From NCBI RefSeq assembly GCF_025567625.1, contig NZ_JAOQJC010000023.1, positions 1 through 64,000 on the forward strand: a stretch of DNA of 64,000 nucleotides, read 5' to 3'. This DNA comes from Paenibacillus sp. J5C2022 (GTDB lineage: Bacteria; Bacillota; Bacilli; Paenibacillales; Paenibacillaceae). This document shows positions 24,103 to 33,685 of this stretch, piece after piece. A program made the position numbers and the translations under genes. How positions within the stretch are numbered: position 1 is the stretch's first letter; the number at the start of each line of letters is the position of its first letter. The notes beneath the pieces were generated by a model that was not told the DNA's origin, searched no databases, and was given only the letters and a program-made list of their open reading frames with translations.

Positions 24103-25113
24103 TCATTGATGACGGTTGCGATACAGCAAATACATGAAGAACGGAGCACCGATACCGGATACGAATACGCCGGCGGGAAGATCGTGCGGCAGGAAGGCGG
24201 TGCGCGCAATCGTATCCGCTGCTGCCACGATGATCCCGCCGATGATCGCTGTCGCGGGAATGAGCCGCGTGAACTTGCGCCCGACCAATCGGCGCGCAAT
24301 ATGCGGAGCGATCAAGCCGACGAAGCCGATTGCCCCGGCATAAGCGACGGCGGAGCCTGCCAGCGCAACGCTGATCGCAAGAAGAATGAGACGCGACAGC
24401 TGAACTCTGACGCCCAGTCCCGTTGCCAGCTCATCACCCAGCTCCTGAACATTCGCCGTCCGCGCGAACAGCATGGCCAGCGGCAGGATGACGACCGCCC
24501 AAGGCAGCATGGCTCGCACATCCACCCAATTGGCGCCGTACACGCTGCCTACCATCCATATATAAGCTTGTACGGTGGAATGCTCGTCGCTGAATACGAT
24601 GACCATCGTCGTCAGCGCTCCCATCGCAGCGGCCATGCCTATGCCGACAAGAACGAGACGGATGGAAGTAACACCTCCGCGCCACGCCAGCAGGTATATC
24701 AGGATGGACACCGCCGCCGCTCCGATAATGGCGGCCAGCGGCAGCCACTTCAGGCTGATCGTGCCGGCTAGACTCGTGATGAAGAACACCGCTCCGAGCG
24801 AGGCGCCTCCCGTCACGCCTAGAATGTCCGGAGAGCCGAGCGGATTGCGAATAACCGCCTGCATAATCAAGCCCGATACGCCCAGCGCAGCGCCTACAAG
24901 TACAGACAGCAGCAAGCGCGGCAGCCGAAGCGTATCGATCGTGAACGCGTTGTCGCTCTCCTTGCCCAGCAGATGAGCGATTACTTCCAGCGGTGAAATC
25001 ATCGTGCTTCCGATGCACAATCCCAACAGCAGGACAAGCAGCAGCGCTGCAAGGAGCGCCGTGAACGATCTTGCCTGGGCGAGAGAGCTTCGATATCTCA
25101 AGGTTGCTTTCAT
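24103..25113 (-). CDS. Siderophore ABC transporter permease (FecCD family)
   Basis: One of two permeases of an iron-siderophore importer. The 336-residue protein is a nine- to ten-helix FecCD/BtuC-type subunit with the conserved GASLGAVFF...and GLIAPHIARRLVG segments; the latter faces the ATPase. It overlaps the preceding permease gene by four bases (ATGA). It resembles the second permease of the YfiYZ-YfhA type system of B. subtilis. Confidence 0.9.
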   Translation of the reverse strand: MKATLRYRSSLAQARSFTALLAALLLVLLLGLCIGSTMISPLEVIAHLLGKESDNAFTIDTLRLPRLLLSVLVGAALGVSGLIMQAVIRNPLGSPDILGVTGGASLGAVFFITSLAGTISLKWLPLAAIIGAAAVSILIYLLAWRGGVTSIRLVLVGIGMAAAMGALTTMVIVFSDEHSTVQAYIWMVGSVYGANWVDVRAMLPWAVVILPLAMLFARTANVQELGDELATGLGVRVQLSRLILLAISVALAGSAVAYAGAIGFVGLIAPHIARRLVGRKFTRLIPATAIIGGIIVAAADTIARTAFLPHDLPAGVFVSGIGAPFFMYLLYRNRHQ

Positions 25114-26117
25114 CGGTTAACCCCCTTGCGAGCAAGATAGATGAAGAACGGCGTTCCGACAAGAGCGGTCATGACGCCGATCGGCAGCTCCTCCGGGCTG
25201 ATCATGAATCGCGCTCCGATGTCCGCTAGCAGCAAGACGATACCGCCTACGAGCACACAGTACGGTATAATCCAGCGGTAATCCGCTCCTACCAGGCTGC
25301 GGACGATATGCGGCACGATAAGTCCGATGAAGCCGATGGAGCCGCCCACCGATACCGAGCCCCCCGCCAGCACCACAATAATGACGGCCATAGCGGCCTT
25401 CAGCAAGAATGTGCGCTGACCTAATCCGGTCGCGACTTCATCTCCTGCGGTCAGAATGTTCACCGACTTGCCCATGAACAGTGCAGCCGCCCACCCTGCA
25501 AGCAGGAACGGCAGAATAGGGAGCAGCATCTCCAGCGTCCGGCCTGCTACCGAGCCGGCAAGCCAGAACAACGCCCCTTGAATAGCCGGGGCGCTGATGA
25601 CGAGGAAGCCCTGTGTCAGAGACAGGAGCAGGGCGGTTACCGCCGCGCCCGCCAATACGAACTTGAGCGGCGATGCGCCTCCCTTCCCCAGCGACCCCAA
25701 AGCAAAGACCATCACCGCGGCGACCGTGCCGCCAAGGAGGGAAAACCACATATAATGCGATAACGAATTGACGGAGAAGAATGTAATAGCAAGGACTACG
25801 AATAACGTTGCCCCTGCATTAATGCCGAACAGACTGGGTGACGCAAGCGGATTGCGGGTCAGCGCCTGCATAAGCGCGCCGGAGATAGCCAGGCTTGCTC
25901 CGATGACCAGTGCGATGATCGCGCGTGACAAGCGGGTCGTCGTCACAATGACATGCTCGGCGGATTCCGGGTCGTAGCTGAAAAATGCGGTCCAAACCGT
26001 CGACAGAGGCATGCTGGTCTGTCCGAACGCTATGCTCGCCGTGAAGGCGAGCAGCAGCACTGCCATCCCAGCAGCCAACCCGCACCACTTGGCGGAAGTT
26101 CGTTTCAATAAAGGCAT
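25110..26117 (-). CDS. Siderophore ABC transporter permease (FecCD family)
   Basis: A 335-residue partner permease of the same importer, with the signature LMQALTRNPLASPSLFGIN near the N-terminus and GLIVPHIVRSLVG in the ATPase-contact loop. AAGGGG precedes the ATG. It lies 34 bases after the binding-protein gene. No ATP-binding subunit is present in the operon, so the pair must use an ATPase encoded elsewhere, as YfiZ/YfhA share YusV in B. subtilis. Confidence 0.9.
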   Translation of the reverse strand: MPLLKRTSAKWCGLAAGMAVLLLAFTASIAFGQTSMPLSTVWTAFFSYDPESAEHVIVTTTRLSRAIIALVIGASLAISGALMQALTRNPLASPSLFGINAGATLFVVLAITFFSVNSLSHYMWFSLLGGTVAAVMVFALGSLGKGGASPLKFVLAGAAVTALLLSLTQGFLVISAPAIQGALFWLAGSVAGRTLEMLLPILPFLLAGWAAALFMGKSVNILTAGDEVATGLGQRTFLLKAAMAVIIVVLAGGSVSVGGSIGFIGLIVPHIVRSLVGADYRWIIPYCVLVGGIVLLLADIGARFMISPEELPIGVMTALVGTPFFIYLARKGVNR

Positions 26118-26151
26118 TCGTCAAATCCCCTTGCCAACCATAGTATGCTCC

Positions 26152-27207
26152 CTACTTCTCAAGCTCGTAATGCTCATACAGCTGATCCAGCATCACATTG
26201 GCATTGGAGATGCCGCCGCCCAGATTCCACGCAATCTCATCCACCATGAATACCCGCTTGTTCTTCACCGCATCCAGCTGTTGGAATAGAGGATGCGTGG
26301 TCCATTCCTCATAAGTTTTGTTCACAGCCTCGTCCTCGCCGAATCCGCCTATGAAATAGAAGATCGTGCCTGCATTCATGCTCGGTATCGCTTCTTTATC
26401 CGTCAAGCTGATGACGACTTTGCCCTCATCGGCTTCCTTCTGCTGGTATTCCGTCCGAATAAAACCCAGTTCATTCAAAATATTGGCCGCATAGCCCGTT
26501 ACATAGATGCGCGCATGATCTGCGCGATAGTTCAAGATGGACACGGTAACCGGCCATTCGCTGCCTAGCTTGGCGCTGATTTTCCCTTTGAAATCCGCTA
26601 CTCTCGCATCCCAGGCCTGCAGCAGCTCCGCAGCTTCCTTCTCTTTGTTCAACGCTTGACCCATCAGCTCAACCGTCTCCTTGAATTGGAATACCGTCTC
26701 ATGCGCCACAGTCGGCGCGATCGCCTTCAGGTTCTCATAGATTTTCTCATTGCGCAGCTTGGAAGCAATAATGAGATCCGGCTTCAGCTTGGCGATTTCC
26801 TCCACGTTCGGTTGAGCTTCGCTTCCCAGAATCACGGTATCCGCCAATTCTTCCTTCAAGTAGTCGTACATCGGCTGTTGCGCCCAAGACTCTACAGCGC
26901 CTACAGGCTTGACGCCAAGCGCGACAGCCACGTCCGTCGCCCCCTGATAGAGCGTAACGATACGCTGAGGCGTTCCTTCGATTTTCGTCTCTCCCATTGC
27001 ATGCTTGATCTCGCGCACATCGCCGGCAGCGCTGTCTCCTTTAGCCGATGCGTCGCCTTCTTGGCCAACATTGGCATTGGAGGACGCCTCCTCCTGTACG
27101 GCCCCGTTCTCCTTCTTGGCCGCATTCCCGCCGCCGCACCCGGCAAGCACGGTCATCAGCAGGACCATTCCCGCCACAACCCATAACGTCGCTTTCCCTC
27201 TTAACAT
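26152..27207 (-). CDS. Iron-siderophore substrate-binding lipoprotein
   Basis: A 351-residue lipoprotein with lipobox LAGC (C24), a polar Asn/Ala/Gly/Glu linker and a FepB/BtuF-type periplasmic-binding fold from about residue 65 (TPQRIVTLYQGATDVAVALGV...DLIIASKLRN...IAWNLGGG). It is closest in pattern to YfiY-type hydroxamate or carboxylate siderophore receptors; the ligand is not determinable. It is the first gene of the operon and two Fur-box-like sequences lie upstream, so iron repression is expected. Confidence 0.9.
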   Translation of the reverse strand: MLRGKATLWVVAGMVLLMTVLAGCGGGNAAKKENGAVQEEASSNANVGQEGDASAKGDSAAGDVREIKHAMGETKIEGTPQRIVTLYQGATDVAVALGVKPVGAVESWAQQPMYDYLKEELADTVILGSEAQPNVEEIAKLKPDLIIASKLRNEKIYENLKAIAPTVAHETVFQFKETVELMGQALNKEKEAAELLQAWDARVADFKGKISAKLGSEWPVTVSILNYRADHARIYVTGYAANILNELGFIRTEYQQKEADEGKVVISLTDKEAIPSMNAGTIFYFIGGFGEDEAVNKTYEEWTTHPLFQQLDAVKNKRVFMVDEIAWNLGGGISNANVMLDQLYEHYELEK

Positions 27208-27254
27208 GATGACTGCCCCTTTCTATTCATGCCTAAATAATAGATAATTCTGCC

Positions 27255-27269
27255 CGATTATCATTCTCA
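27255..27269 (-). promoter_or_regulatory. Fur box 1 of the siderophore operon
   Basis: The minus strand reads TGAGAATGATAATCG, matching the 7-1-7 Fur consensus TGATAATNATTATCA at 11 of 14 defined positions. It lies about 48 bases upstream of the binding-protein start and overlaps a possible -10 (GATAAT). Confidence 0.65.
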
Positions 27270-27329
27270 TATGTATCTAGAAAAGTGACTATCCGCACAA
27301 CGTGAGAATTGATGTGACTTTTTATACAG

Positions 27330-27344
27330 TGATAATGATAATCA
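27330..27344. promoter_or_regulatory. Fur box 2 of the siderophore operon
   Basis: TGATAATGATAATCA matches the 7-1-7 Fur consensus with one mismatch. It lies in the gene-free stretch 27208-27575 between the siderophore operon and qoxA. The rest of that stretch shows only a perfect 10-bp palindrome GAAGCGCTTC at 27515 and no gene. Confidence 0.75.
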
Positions 27345-27575
27345 ATTAACGTTAATGATTCTAAACGAGTATACCTTCACTGTCAATATAAACTTCATTT
27401 GTTCCAATCGCTGGATTTTTGCACGATCAGCAAAAATTTCCTTATGGCGAACTGGTGAATAAACTTTGTCGGAATGAAGTCTAATTGTTTACGTTATTGT
27501 TAAAGCCGCAGTCAGAAGCGCTTCAATCTGATATGTTAATCGTAAGCAATTATTACCCAAGGAGTGGAACCGTTG

Positions 27576-28505
27576 ATGAGACCTTATTATCGCATACTGG
27601 CAACTGTACTGTTCCTGGCGATGACCTTCACGCTTGCGGGCTGCAGCGGAGAGTACATTGTGCTGGATCCTAAGGGACCGATCGGACAGGATCAGAAGGA
27701 TTTGATTATTATCACAACCGTCCTGTGTCTGGTCATACTCGTCCCTGTCCTTATTATGACAGCCGTGATCGTATGGCGTTACAGAGACCGTCCCGGAAGC
27801 AAGGCTGCCTACAAGCCGAACTGGGAGCATAATACGAAGCTGGAAGTGACCTGGTGGACCATCCCGATCATTGTCATTCTGATTCTGGCGATCATTACAG
27901 CGATTTATACGTACAAGCTGGAGCCATCCAAGCCGCTGGCCTCGGATAAAGAGCCGATTACGATCCAAGTCACTTCGATGGATTGGAAGTGGCTGTTCAC
28001 TTATCCGGATGAGGGCATAGCAACGGTCAACTATATCAAGTTCCCGGAGGACGTTCCGGTACGCTTCCAGCTCACATCCGATATGGCAATGAATTCCTTC
28101 TGGATTCCGCAGCTGGGCGGACAGATTTACTCCATGTCAGGAATGGCAATGACCTTGTATCTTCAGGCGGATGAACCAGGAAGCTACTATGGCTCCGGCG
28201 CCAACTTCACCGGGAAGGACTTCGCCCAGATGACATTCACGGCGGACGCCGTCTCGGAAGAGGAATACAAGGCATGGATCGACGAGGTGAAGGCAACTTC
28301 CCCTGCGCTGGCCATACAGGACTATGAAGATATGCGCACGCCGGGCACATCCGATGTGAAGTCGTTCTCCAGCTTCCCTGAAGGACTGTTCGAGCATATT
28401 GTGACGCAGTATGTCGAAGACGGCGCAGCCAACCCGCATGCCCATCACGGCGTAGGGAACAAGCAGGATGAAGCGGAAGACAGCGGCAATGGCGATAACG
28501 ACTAA
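27576..28505 (+). CDS. qoxA: Cytochrome aa3 quinol oxidase subunit II
   Basis: The lipoprotein subunit II of the terminal menaquinol oxidase. The lipobox LAGC (C23) is followed by two membrane helices (about 43-65 and 90-113) and an external cupredoxin domain. The copper-A ligands are absent (no Cys pair where cytochrome c oxidases have CxxxC), which marks a quinol rather than cytochrome c oxidase. The ATG four codons after the first possible GTG fits the signal peptide and the AAGGAG site. It heads the qoxABCD operon. Confidence 0.94.
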   Translation: MRPYYRILATVLFLAMTFTLAGCSGEYIVLDPKGPIGQDQKDLIIITTVLCLVILVPVLIMTAVIVWRYRDRPGSKAAYKPNWEHNTKLEVTWWTIPIIVILILAIITAIYTYKLEPSKPLASDKEPITIQVTSMDWKWLFTYPDEGIATVNYIKFPEDVPVRFQLTSDMAMNSFWIPQLGGQIYSMSGMAMTLYLQADEPGSYYGSGANFTGKDFAQMTFTADAVSEEEYKAWIDEVKATSPALAIQDYEDMRTPGTSDVKSFSSFPEGLFEHIVTQYVEDGAANPHAHHGVGNKQDEAEDSGNGDND

Positions 28506-28542
28506 CAATTGACCGTTAACGAAAGGAGAATTACTCATAACC

Positions 28543-30531
28543 ATGTGGGATAAAATCAAAGCATTTTCATCCGATTTTTTCGTTACGGGCGACCCTCTCA
28601 TTCTGGGAGCTCAAGTGTCTATTGCCTTGACGCTGGTAGCGATTGTATTCACCTTGACCTACTTCAAGAAGTGGCGCTGGCTCTGGACGGAGTGGCTGAC
28701 CACTGTCGATCACAAGCGGATCGGCATTATGTACATTATCAGTTCCCTGCTTATGCTGTTCCGCGGGGGCGTCGACGCCTTGCTTATGCGTGTACAGCTG
28801 GCCGCACCGGGGATGGAATTCCTGAACGCGGAGCATTACAACCAGATCTTCACGACGCATGGCGTCATTATGATTCTGTTCATGGCCATGCCGCTTATGT
28901 TCGGCTTGTTCAACATTATGGTGCCGCTGCAGATCGGCGCACGGGACGTAGCATTCCCGTTCCTGAACTCCTTCAGCTTCTGGATGTTCTTCTTCGGAGC
29001 GATGCTGTTCAACCTGTCCTTCATCATCGGCGGCTCGCCTGACGCAGGCTGGCTGGCTTATCCGCCTCTATCCGGTCTGTCGGGAAGCCCGGGCGTCGGC
29101 CAGGACTTCTATATATGGGGCATTCAGATATCCGGTATCGGCTCGCTTGCGACAGGCATTAACTTTATCGTCACGATATTGAAAATGCGCGCTCCGGGCA
29201 TGAAGCTGATGCAGATGCCGATGTTCAGCTGGTCGGTATTGTCGTCATCCGTCACGATTCTGTTCGCTTTCCCGATTCTGACGGTTACGTTGTTCCTGCT
29301 GTTCCTTGACCGCTATCTTGGCGCTCACTTCTTCACGCTGGACGGCGGCGGCAACCCGATGATGTATATTAACCTGATCTGGATGTGGGGACATCCCGAA
29401 GTCTATATCGTTGTCCTGCCGGCATTCGGCATCTTCTCCGAGATCGTCGCGACGTTCTCCAAGAAGAAGCTGTTCGGCTACAAATCGATGGTATTCGCGC
29501 TTATGTCCATCAGCTTCTTCTCCTTCTTCACCTGGGCGCATCACTTCTTCACGATGGGCTCCGGGGCGGACGTCAATGCGTTCTTTGCGATAACGACGAT
29601 GCTGATTGCGATACCGACGGGCGTGAAAATATTCAACTGGCTATTCACGATGTACAGGGGGCGGCTCAGCTTCCCGACGCCTATGCTGTGGACGATTGCC
29701 TTCATTCCGTGCTTCGTCATAGGCGGCATGACCGGTGTCATGCTATCCGTCGCGCCGGCTGACTTCCAATACCACAACAGCTACTTCCTGATCGCTCACT
29801 TCCATCAGGTGCTGATCGGCGGCGTCGTATTCGGTTACTTCGCGGGCCTGTATTACTGGTGGCCGAAGCTGTTCGGCTTCAAGCTGCATGAAGGGCTGGG
29901 GAAATGGGCATTCTGGTTCTGGAACATCGGCTTCTATGTGTGCTTCATGCCGCAATACGCGCTTGGATTCATGGGCATGACACGCCGCTTCAACGAGTAC
30001 AACTTCGACATGGGCTGGCAGCCGCTGAACGTCGTATCGACCGTCGGCGCCTTCCTGATGGGTATCGCGTTCATCTTCCAGGTATGGCAGATTGCGCACA
30101 GCATCAAGTTCCTGAAGAAAGAAACAACCGGCGACAACTGGGACGGACGAACGCTGGAATGGTCCATTCCGTCTCCTGCACCGATGTACAACTTCGCCCG
30201 CCTGCCTGTCGTGACGCATCAGGACGACTGGTGGGAGAAGAAGCAGCGCAAGCTGCGCGGCGAACCGGATGCGCCAGAGGTTGCTGCGGCTGAGCAAGCG
30301 CCGCTTGAGCCGATTCATATGCCTCGCAAGTCGGGCAATGCGTTCATCATGTCCATCTTCTGGTTCATCGCAGGCTTCGGCTTCGTATGGGATTGGACCT
30401 GGATGGCCATTCCGGGCCTGATCGGCGTCGCGGTATGCATGCTTGTCAGATCGTTCACGTATAATACGGATTATTATATCCCTGTAGAAGAAATCGAGCG
30501 GACGGAAGCCGCTGCAAGGGGGGCTCACTAA
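28543..30531 (+). CDS. qoxB: Cytochrome aa3 quinol oxidase subunit I
   Basis: The catalytic haem-copper subunit that reduces oxygen to water while pumping protons. The 662-residue protein has haem ligand H106 (THGVIM), the copper-B ligand and cross-linked Tyr in WGHPEVY (H284, Y288), the HH pair (H333, H334) and the haem ligands of HFHQVLIGG. GHPEVYI marks a type A oxidase with D and K channels. Its stop overlaps the qoxC start by one base (TAATG). Confidence 0.97.
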   Translation: MWDKIKAFSSDFFVTGDPLILGAQVSIALTLVAIVFTLTYFKKWRWLWTEWLTTVDHKRIGIMYIISSLLMLFRGGVDALLMRVQLAAPGMEFLNAEHYNQIFTTHGVIMILFMAMPLMFGLFNIMVPLQIGARDVAFPFLNSFSFWMFFFGAMLFNLSFIIGGSPDAGWLAYPPLSGLSGSPGVGQDFYIWGIQISGIGSLATGINFIVTILKMRAPGMKLMQMPMFSWSVLSSSVTILFAFPILTVTLFLLFLDRYLGAHFFTLDGGGNPMMYINLIWMWGHPEVYIVVLPAFGIFSEIVATFSKKKLFGYKSMVFALMSISFFSFFTWAHHFFTMGSGADVNAFFAITTMLIAIPTGVKIFNWLFTMYRGRLSFPTPMLWTIAFIPCFVIGGMTGVMLSVAPADFQYHNSYFLIAHFHQVLIGGVVFGYFAGLYYWWPKLFGFKLHEGLGKWAFWFWNIGFYVCFMPQYALGFMGMTRRFNEYNFDMGWQPLNVVSTVGAFLMGIAFIFQVWQIAHSIKFLKKETTGDNWDGRTLEWSIPSPAPMYNFARLPVVTHQDDWWEKKQRKLRGEPDAPEVAAAEQAPLEPIHMPRKSGNAFIMSIFWFIAGFGFVWDWTWMAIPGLIGVAVCMLVRSFTYNTDYYIPVEEIERTEAAARGAH

Positions 30532-31175
30532 TGGCAGAGGCAATGATGAAGAAGACGACCGCTCACGGCTCCCATCACGGTCATGGCGGCCACGGCCACG
30601 ATCATCATGATCACCATGAGCAAGAAGAGATGAAGACGTTCGGCTTCTGGCTGTTCCTGATCAGCGACGTTATTCTGTTCGGCGTCCTGTTCGCCACATT
30701 CATCGTTCTTCGCAACAATACGGCCGCCGGTCCTACCGGCGGCGAGCTGATCGAGATGACCGGCATTATTATCTCGACATTCATCCTGCTGACAAGCAGC
30801 TTCACGAGCGGCATTGCGCTGCTGGAGATGAACAAGGGCAACAAGAAAGGCCTCATCTTCTGGCTGGCCGTTACGGCGCTGCTGGGCGCATCCTTCATCT
30901 ATCTGGAGGTGACAGAGTTCCTGCACCTCGTGCATGAGGGCGCGACGATTGGCACGAGCGCTTACTGGTCTGCCTTCTTCACGCTGGTCGGCACGCACGG
31001 CTTGCACGTATCGGTCGGACTGGTATGGATGACCGCGCTCATTATTCAATTGTCCCGCAGGGGAATTACGACGGTAACGAAGCGAAAAGTGAACATTGTC
31101 AGCTTGTACTGGCATTTCCTTGACGTCATCTGGATCTTCGTCTTCACGATCGTGTACCTGATGGGGGTGATGTAG
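30531..31175 (+). CDS. qoxC: Cytochrome aa3 quinol oxidase subunit III
   Basis: A 214-residue five-helix subunit III (FGFWLFLISDVILFGVLFATF... VGTHGLHVSVGLVWM). The first 33 residues are a striking His/Gly/Asp stretch with about 11 histidines in 20 residues, facing the cytoplasm if topology is normal. This could bind metal, but no function is known. Translation is coupled to qoxB. Confidence 0.95.
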   Translation: MAEAMMKKTTAHGSHHGHGGHGHDHHDHHEQEEMKTFGFWLFLISDVILFGVLFATFIVLRNNTAAGPTGGELIEMTGIIISTFILLTSSFTSGIALLEMNKGNKKGLIFWLAVTALLGASFIYLEVTEFLHLVHEGATIGTSAYWSAFFTLVGTHGLHVSVGLVWMTALIIQLSRRGITTVTKRKVNIVSLYWHFLDVIWIFVFTIVYLMGVM

Positions 31176-31176
31176 A

Positions 31177-31518
31177 ATGGCGAACCATACGAATCACGCT
31201 ACGCATGAACAGCACGACGAGCATGGCGGACACGGCTCTATCAAGGCTTACGTCACCGGCTTCCTGCTTTCCATCGTACTGACAATCATTCCGCTTGTGG
31301 CGGTCATGAACGACATGTTCAGCAAGCAGGCGACTACCGTATTGATTCTGGTCATGGCCATCTTGCAATTCGGCGTACAGCTGCTGTTCTTCATGCATAT
31401 CCGCGATGAGAAGAAGCCGCGCTTCAACTTGATCGCGTTGATTTTCGGCTTGATCATCATGCTTACAATCGTCGCAGGCTCGATCTGGATTATGACCTAC
31501 AACCAGGTGGCGGCTTAA
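31177..31518 (+). CDS. qoxD: Cytochrome aa3 quinol oxidase subunit IV
   Basis: A 113-residue small subunit with three membrane helices (about 27-45, 51-72, 82-105), of the cytochrome o/aa3 subunit IV family, thought to aid assembly. Its N-terminal 23 residues are also His-rich (NHATHEQHDEHGGHG), echoing qoxC. It starts one base after the qoxC stop and ends the operon. Confidence 0.93.
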   Translation: MANHTNHATHEQHDEHGGHGSIKAYVTGFLLSIVLTIIPLVAVMNDMFSKQATTVLILVMAILQFGVQLLFFMHIRDEKKPRFNLIALIFGLIIMLTIVAGSIWIMTYNQVAA

Positions 31519-31539
31519 GCTATACCGAATAAGCAGATT

Positions 31540-31570
31540 AGGCTGCCCTTCCGCTGAAGGGCAGCCTTTT
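31540..31570 (+). terminator. qoxABCD terminator
   Basis: AGGCTGCCCTTC and GAAGGGCAGCCT pair perfectly around a 4-base loop, followed by TTT, 20 bases after the qoxD stop. Confidence 0.9.
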
Positions 31571-31613
31571 ATATTGCTCATCTTATATATCGTTCAGCCA
31601 CTACGCCATGCGC

Positions 31614-32258
31614 CTATGATACGGCGGAGGTATCGCAGAACATACAATACACAGTAACGCCATCTACCCTGATCTCCTTGATCAGCTTGAAGCCGAAGTG
31701 CTCGTACAGAGGGACATTGTCCGGGTTCTCCGTATCCAGCGCAACGCCCATCCCTACTTCTTCTGCCGTTCTTAATACGTGCAGCAGCAGCTTCTTCCCT
31801 AATCCGCAGCCTTGCGCTTCTCTCCTGACGGCAATCATCGTCAAGTAGCGGTGCTGCAGAACTGGCACGACAGCCCGGGTCATGCGGGAGTAGTCGCTCA
31901 GGAAGCGAAGTGCTTGCATCGGGATATGACGCGCCAGCGCCAGCATTCTCCAGGAGAGACGCAACTGCTTCGCCCATCCTCCGGATGACGGCTGGTCCGC
32001 CGTTCCTTCCGCAATGTATCCGCCAAGCAGCGTTGTCCCGTCATAGATTCCCCATAACGGCTCATCCAGCAGCATGCCCTTATCGAACAGAAAGCCAAGG
32101 AATGCCCGTATGCGCCTATCGGTCGCCGGATCACCACTGCGTTCATGTCCGAATGCGTGTACAATTAACGGATCGTTGCGGAACGCGGATAGAAATGCCT
32201 CAATGAATTGTTCCTTATCGCCGGGCTGCAGCTTCGCCACTCGATAAGTCGTGTTCAT
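31614..32258 (-). CDS. GNAT-family N-acetyltransferase
   Basis: A 214-residue acetyl-CoA-dependent acetyltransferase. The acetyl-CoA-binding motif A is seen as LTMIAVRREAQGCGLGKKLL, followed by ALDTENPDNVPLYEHFGF, the typical C-terminal GNAT signature. The substrate is unknown. Its ATG overlaps the upstream membrane-protein gene by four bases. Confidence 0.88.
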   Translation of the reverse strand: MNTTYRVAKLQPGDKEQFIEAFLSAFRNDPLIVHAFGHERSGDPATDRRIRAFLGFLFDKGMLLDEPLWGIYDGTTLLGGYIAEGTADQPSSGGWAKQLRLSWRMLALARHIPMQALRFLSDYSRMTRAVVPVLQHRYLTMIAVRREAQGCGLGKKLLLHVLRTAEEVGMGVALDTENPDNVPLYEHFGFKLIKEIRVDGVTVYCMFCDTSAVS

Positions 32259-32824
32259 CCTCTGCCGCCCTTCTTCTGTGCTGAATGCCCATAATGATTA
32301 ACCGAGAAGCTGTACAGCACCTTCAGCATGAACAGCATGCCCGTCACCAGCATATACGGCTCCACATCTCGCCACAACAGCTGTCCGGCTATGCCGATCG
32401 TCAACAGCAATCCCGCCAGGAACACTTGTCTTTGCGGTTGAACGAGCGAATTGACCAGGAAGGCTCCGGCAATGGTGAAGGCCCAGACGGCAGTCGCATA
32501 ACCGATGTCCTCATTCAGACAGAAGGCTACAACGAGAATATGCACATGGATGGATATGAAAACAATGCGGTTAAGCGGACGCTCCGCATAGAAATTGCTG
32601 GTTGAAGCGGTGAAATTGGCCACACAGCCGGCGAATATATCCCACATCAATATCAAGGCGATGAGGGAGCGCCATAATGGAATGCCCTCTACCATTTCCG
32701 GGTACAAGAAATAAATCGTGCCCGTCAATGCTATACTGCATGCGAAAATCGTAATAATTGTCGCCCAAGTCTGTTTTTCACCAAACACATCATGCAGAAA
32801 TCCGGGAATTTTAACTGTCTTCAT
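32255..32824 (-). CDS. Five- to six-helix membrane protein, unknown
   Basis: A 189-residue protein with about five hydrophobic helices and a short basic C-terminus. I recognise no characterised family. It is coupled by ATGA to the acetyltransferase gene. GGAGTGATC precedes the ATG. Confidence 0.75.
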   Translation of the reverse strand: MKTVKIPGFLHDVFGEKQTWATIITIFACSIALTGTIYFLYPEMVEGIPLWRSLIALILMWDIFAGCVANFTASTSNFYAERPLNRIVFISIHVHILVVAFCLNEDIGYATAVWAFTIAGAFLVNSLVQPQRQVFLAGLLLTIGIAGQLLWRDVEPYMLVTGMLFMLKVLYSFSVNHYGHSAQKKGGRG

Positions 32825-32989
32825 TTGGGATCACTCCTATTGGTTGTTACTACAAGCATATAGGAGTCATTCTTAAATTTCAATAGTTTTATAGTTATTT
32901 AATACATTTACTACATAATTATCGCATAGCTAGTCCACCCTTCATGAATGGAAGCTTATCCAGCCTGCGCCATTACTCGGCTTGCGCCG

Positions 32990-33589
32990 TTAGTCTTCGC
33001 ATTGTCCCGCCAATCCGAAGAAAAACAGTTCCAGCATGCTATCCAGCTCACTCCCGCTATGGAAGGCTGATTTGTCACCCGACCACTGACGGCCCAATTC
33101 GTTCATGAACATCCGCAAGTAGCGAATCGCCATATCCTCCGACAAGCTTGAGCCGATGTAGCCTTCCTGCTTGCCAAGTGCCAGATAACGGATATAGAAC
33201 GGCTTTATGGCCTCCTCATAAAATTCCTCCATCGCTGTCATAACCCCGTGATGACGAAGTGCATCCGCAGCGGACGCATCCTCCGATAACAGCTGCAAAG
33301 ACTGTGCATCCAGCAGCATAATCGCCTTCGTCTTCTCCCTATAGCTCATCTTCGATTGTAGGATAGACTCGCATTGTTGCAGCTGCTTCTCCATCCCCCC
33401 CTTGACCATTGCCGCATACAGCCGGTCCTTCGTCCCGAAGTAATTGTAAATCGTAGCCGGTGATACACTGGCGCGCTCCGCTATTTCGTTCACGCTCACT
33501 TTCTCGTAGCCATACTTGGCGAACAACTGGGCCGATGCTTGAAAAATCTGCTCCATCTTCATCTGCTTGCGACGCTCAAAACCACTCAT
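32990..33589 (-). CDS. TetR/AcrR-family transcriptional regulator
   Basis: A 199-residue repressor with an N-terminal helix-turn-helix (IFQASAQLFAKYGYEKVSVNEIAERASVSPATIYNYFGTKDRLY, in which AERASVSPATIYNYF is the recognition part) and a variable ligand-binding C-terminal half. The ATG giving MSGFERRKQMKM is chosen for its GAGGTG site; the longer reading frame starts within poor context. It probably regulates the membrane-protein/GNAT pair immediately downstream on the same strand, which is inference from position. Confidence 0.88.
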   Translation of the reverse strand: MSGFERRKQMKMEQIFQASAQLFAKYGYEKVSVNEIAERASVSPATIYNYFGTKDRLYAAMVKGGMEKQLQQCESILQSKMSYREKTKAIMLLDAQSLQLLSEDASAADALRHHGVMTAMEEFYEEAIKPFYIRYLALGKQEGYIGSSLSEDMAIRYLRMFMNELGRQWSGDKSAFHSGSELDSMLELFFFGLAGQCED

Positions 33590-33685
33590 TCTCTTCACCT
33601 CACTAGTAGTGTAGCCGAACTTCGTCAACGATTCAATTGCATCGGAGCGATGAGCATCCCCCCGCTTCCGTACATAACGGCATGC

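Noticed and set aside
27515..27524. cre site upstream of qoxA (GAAGCGCTTC)
   Set aside because: The palindrome is perfect but lacks the flanking TG and CA positions of the CcpA consensus.
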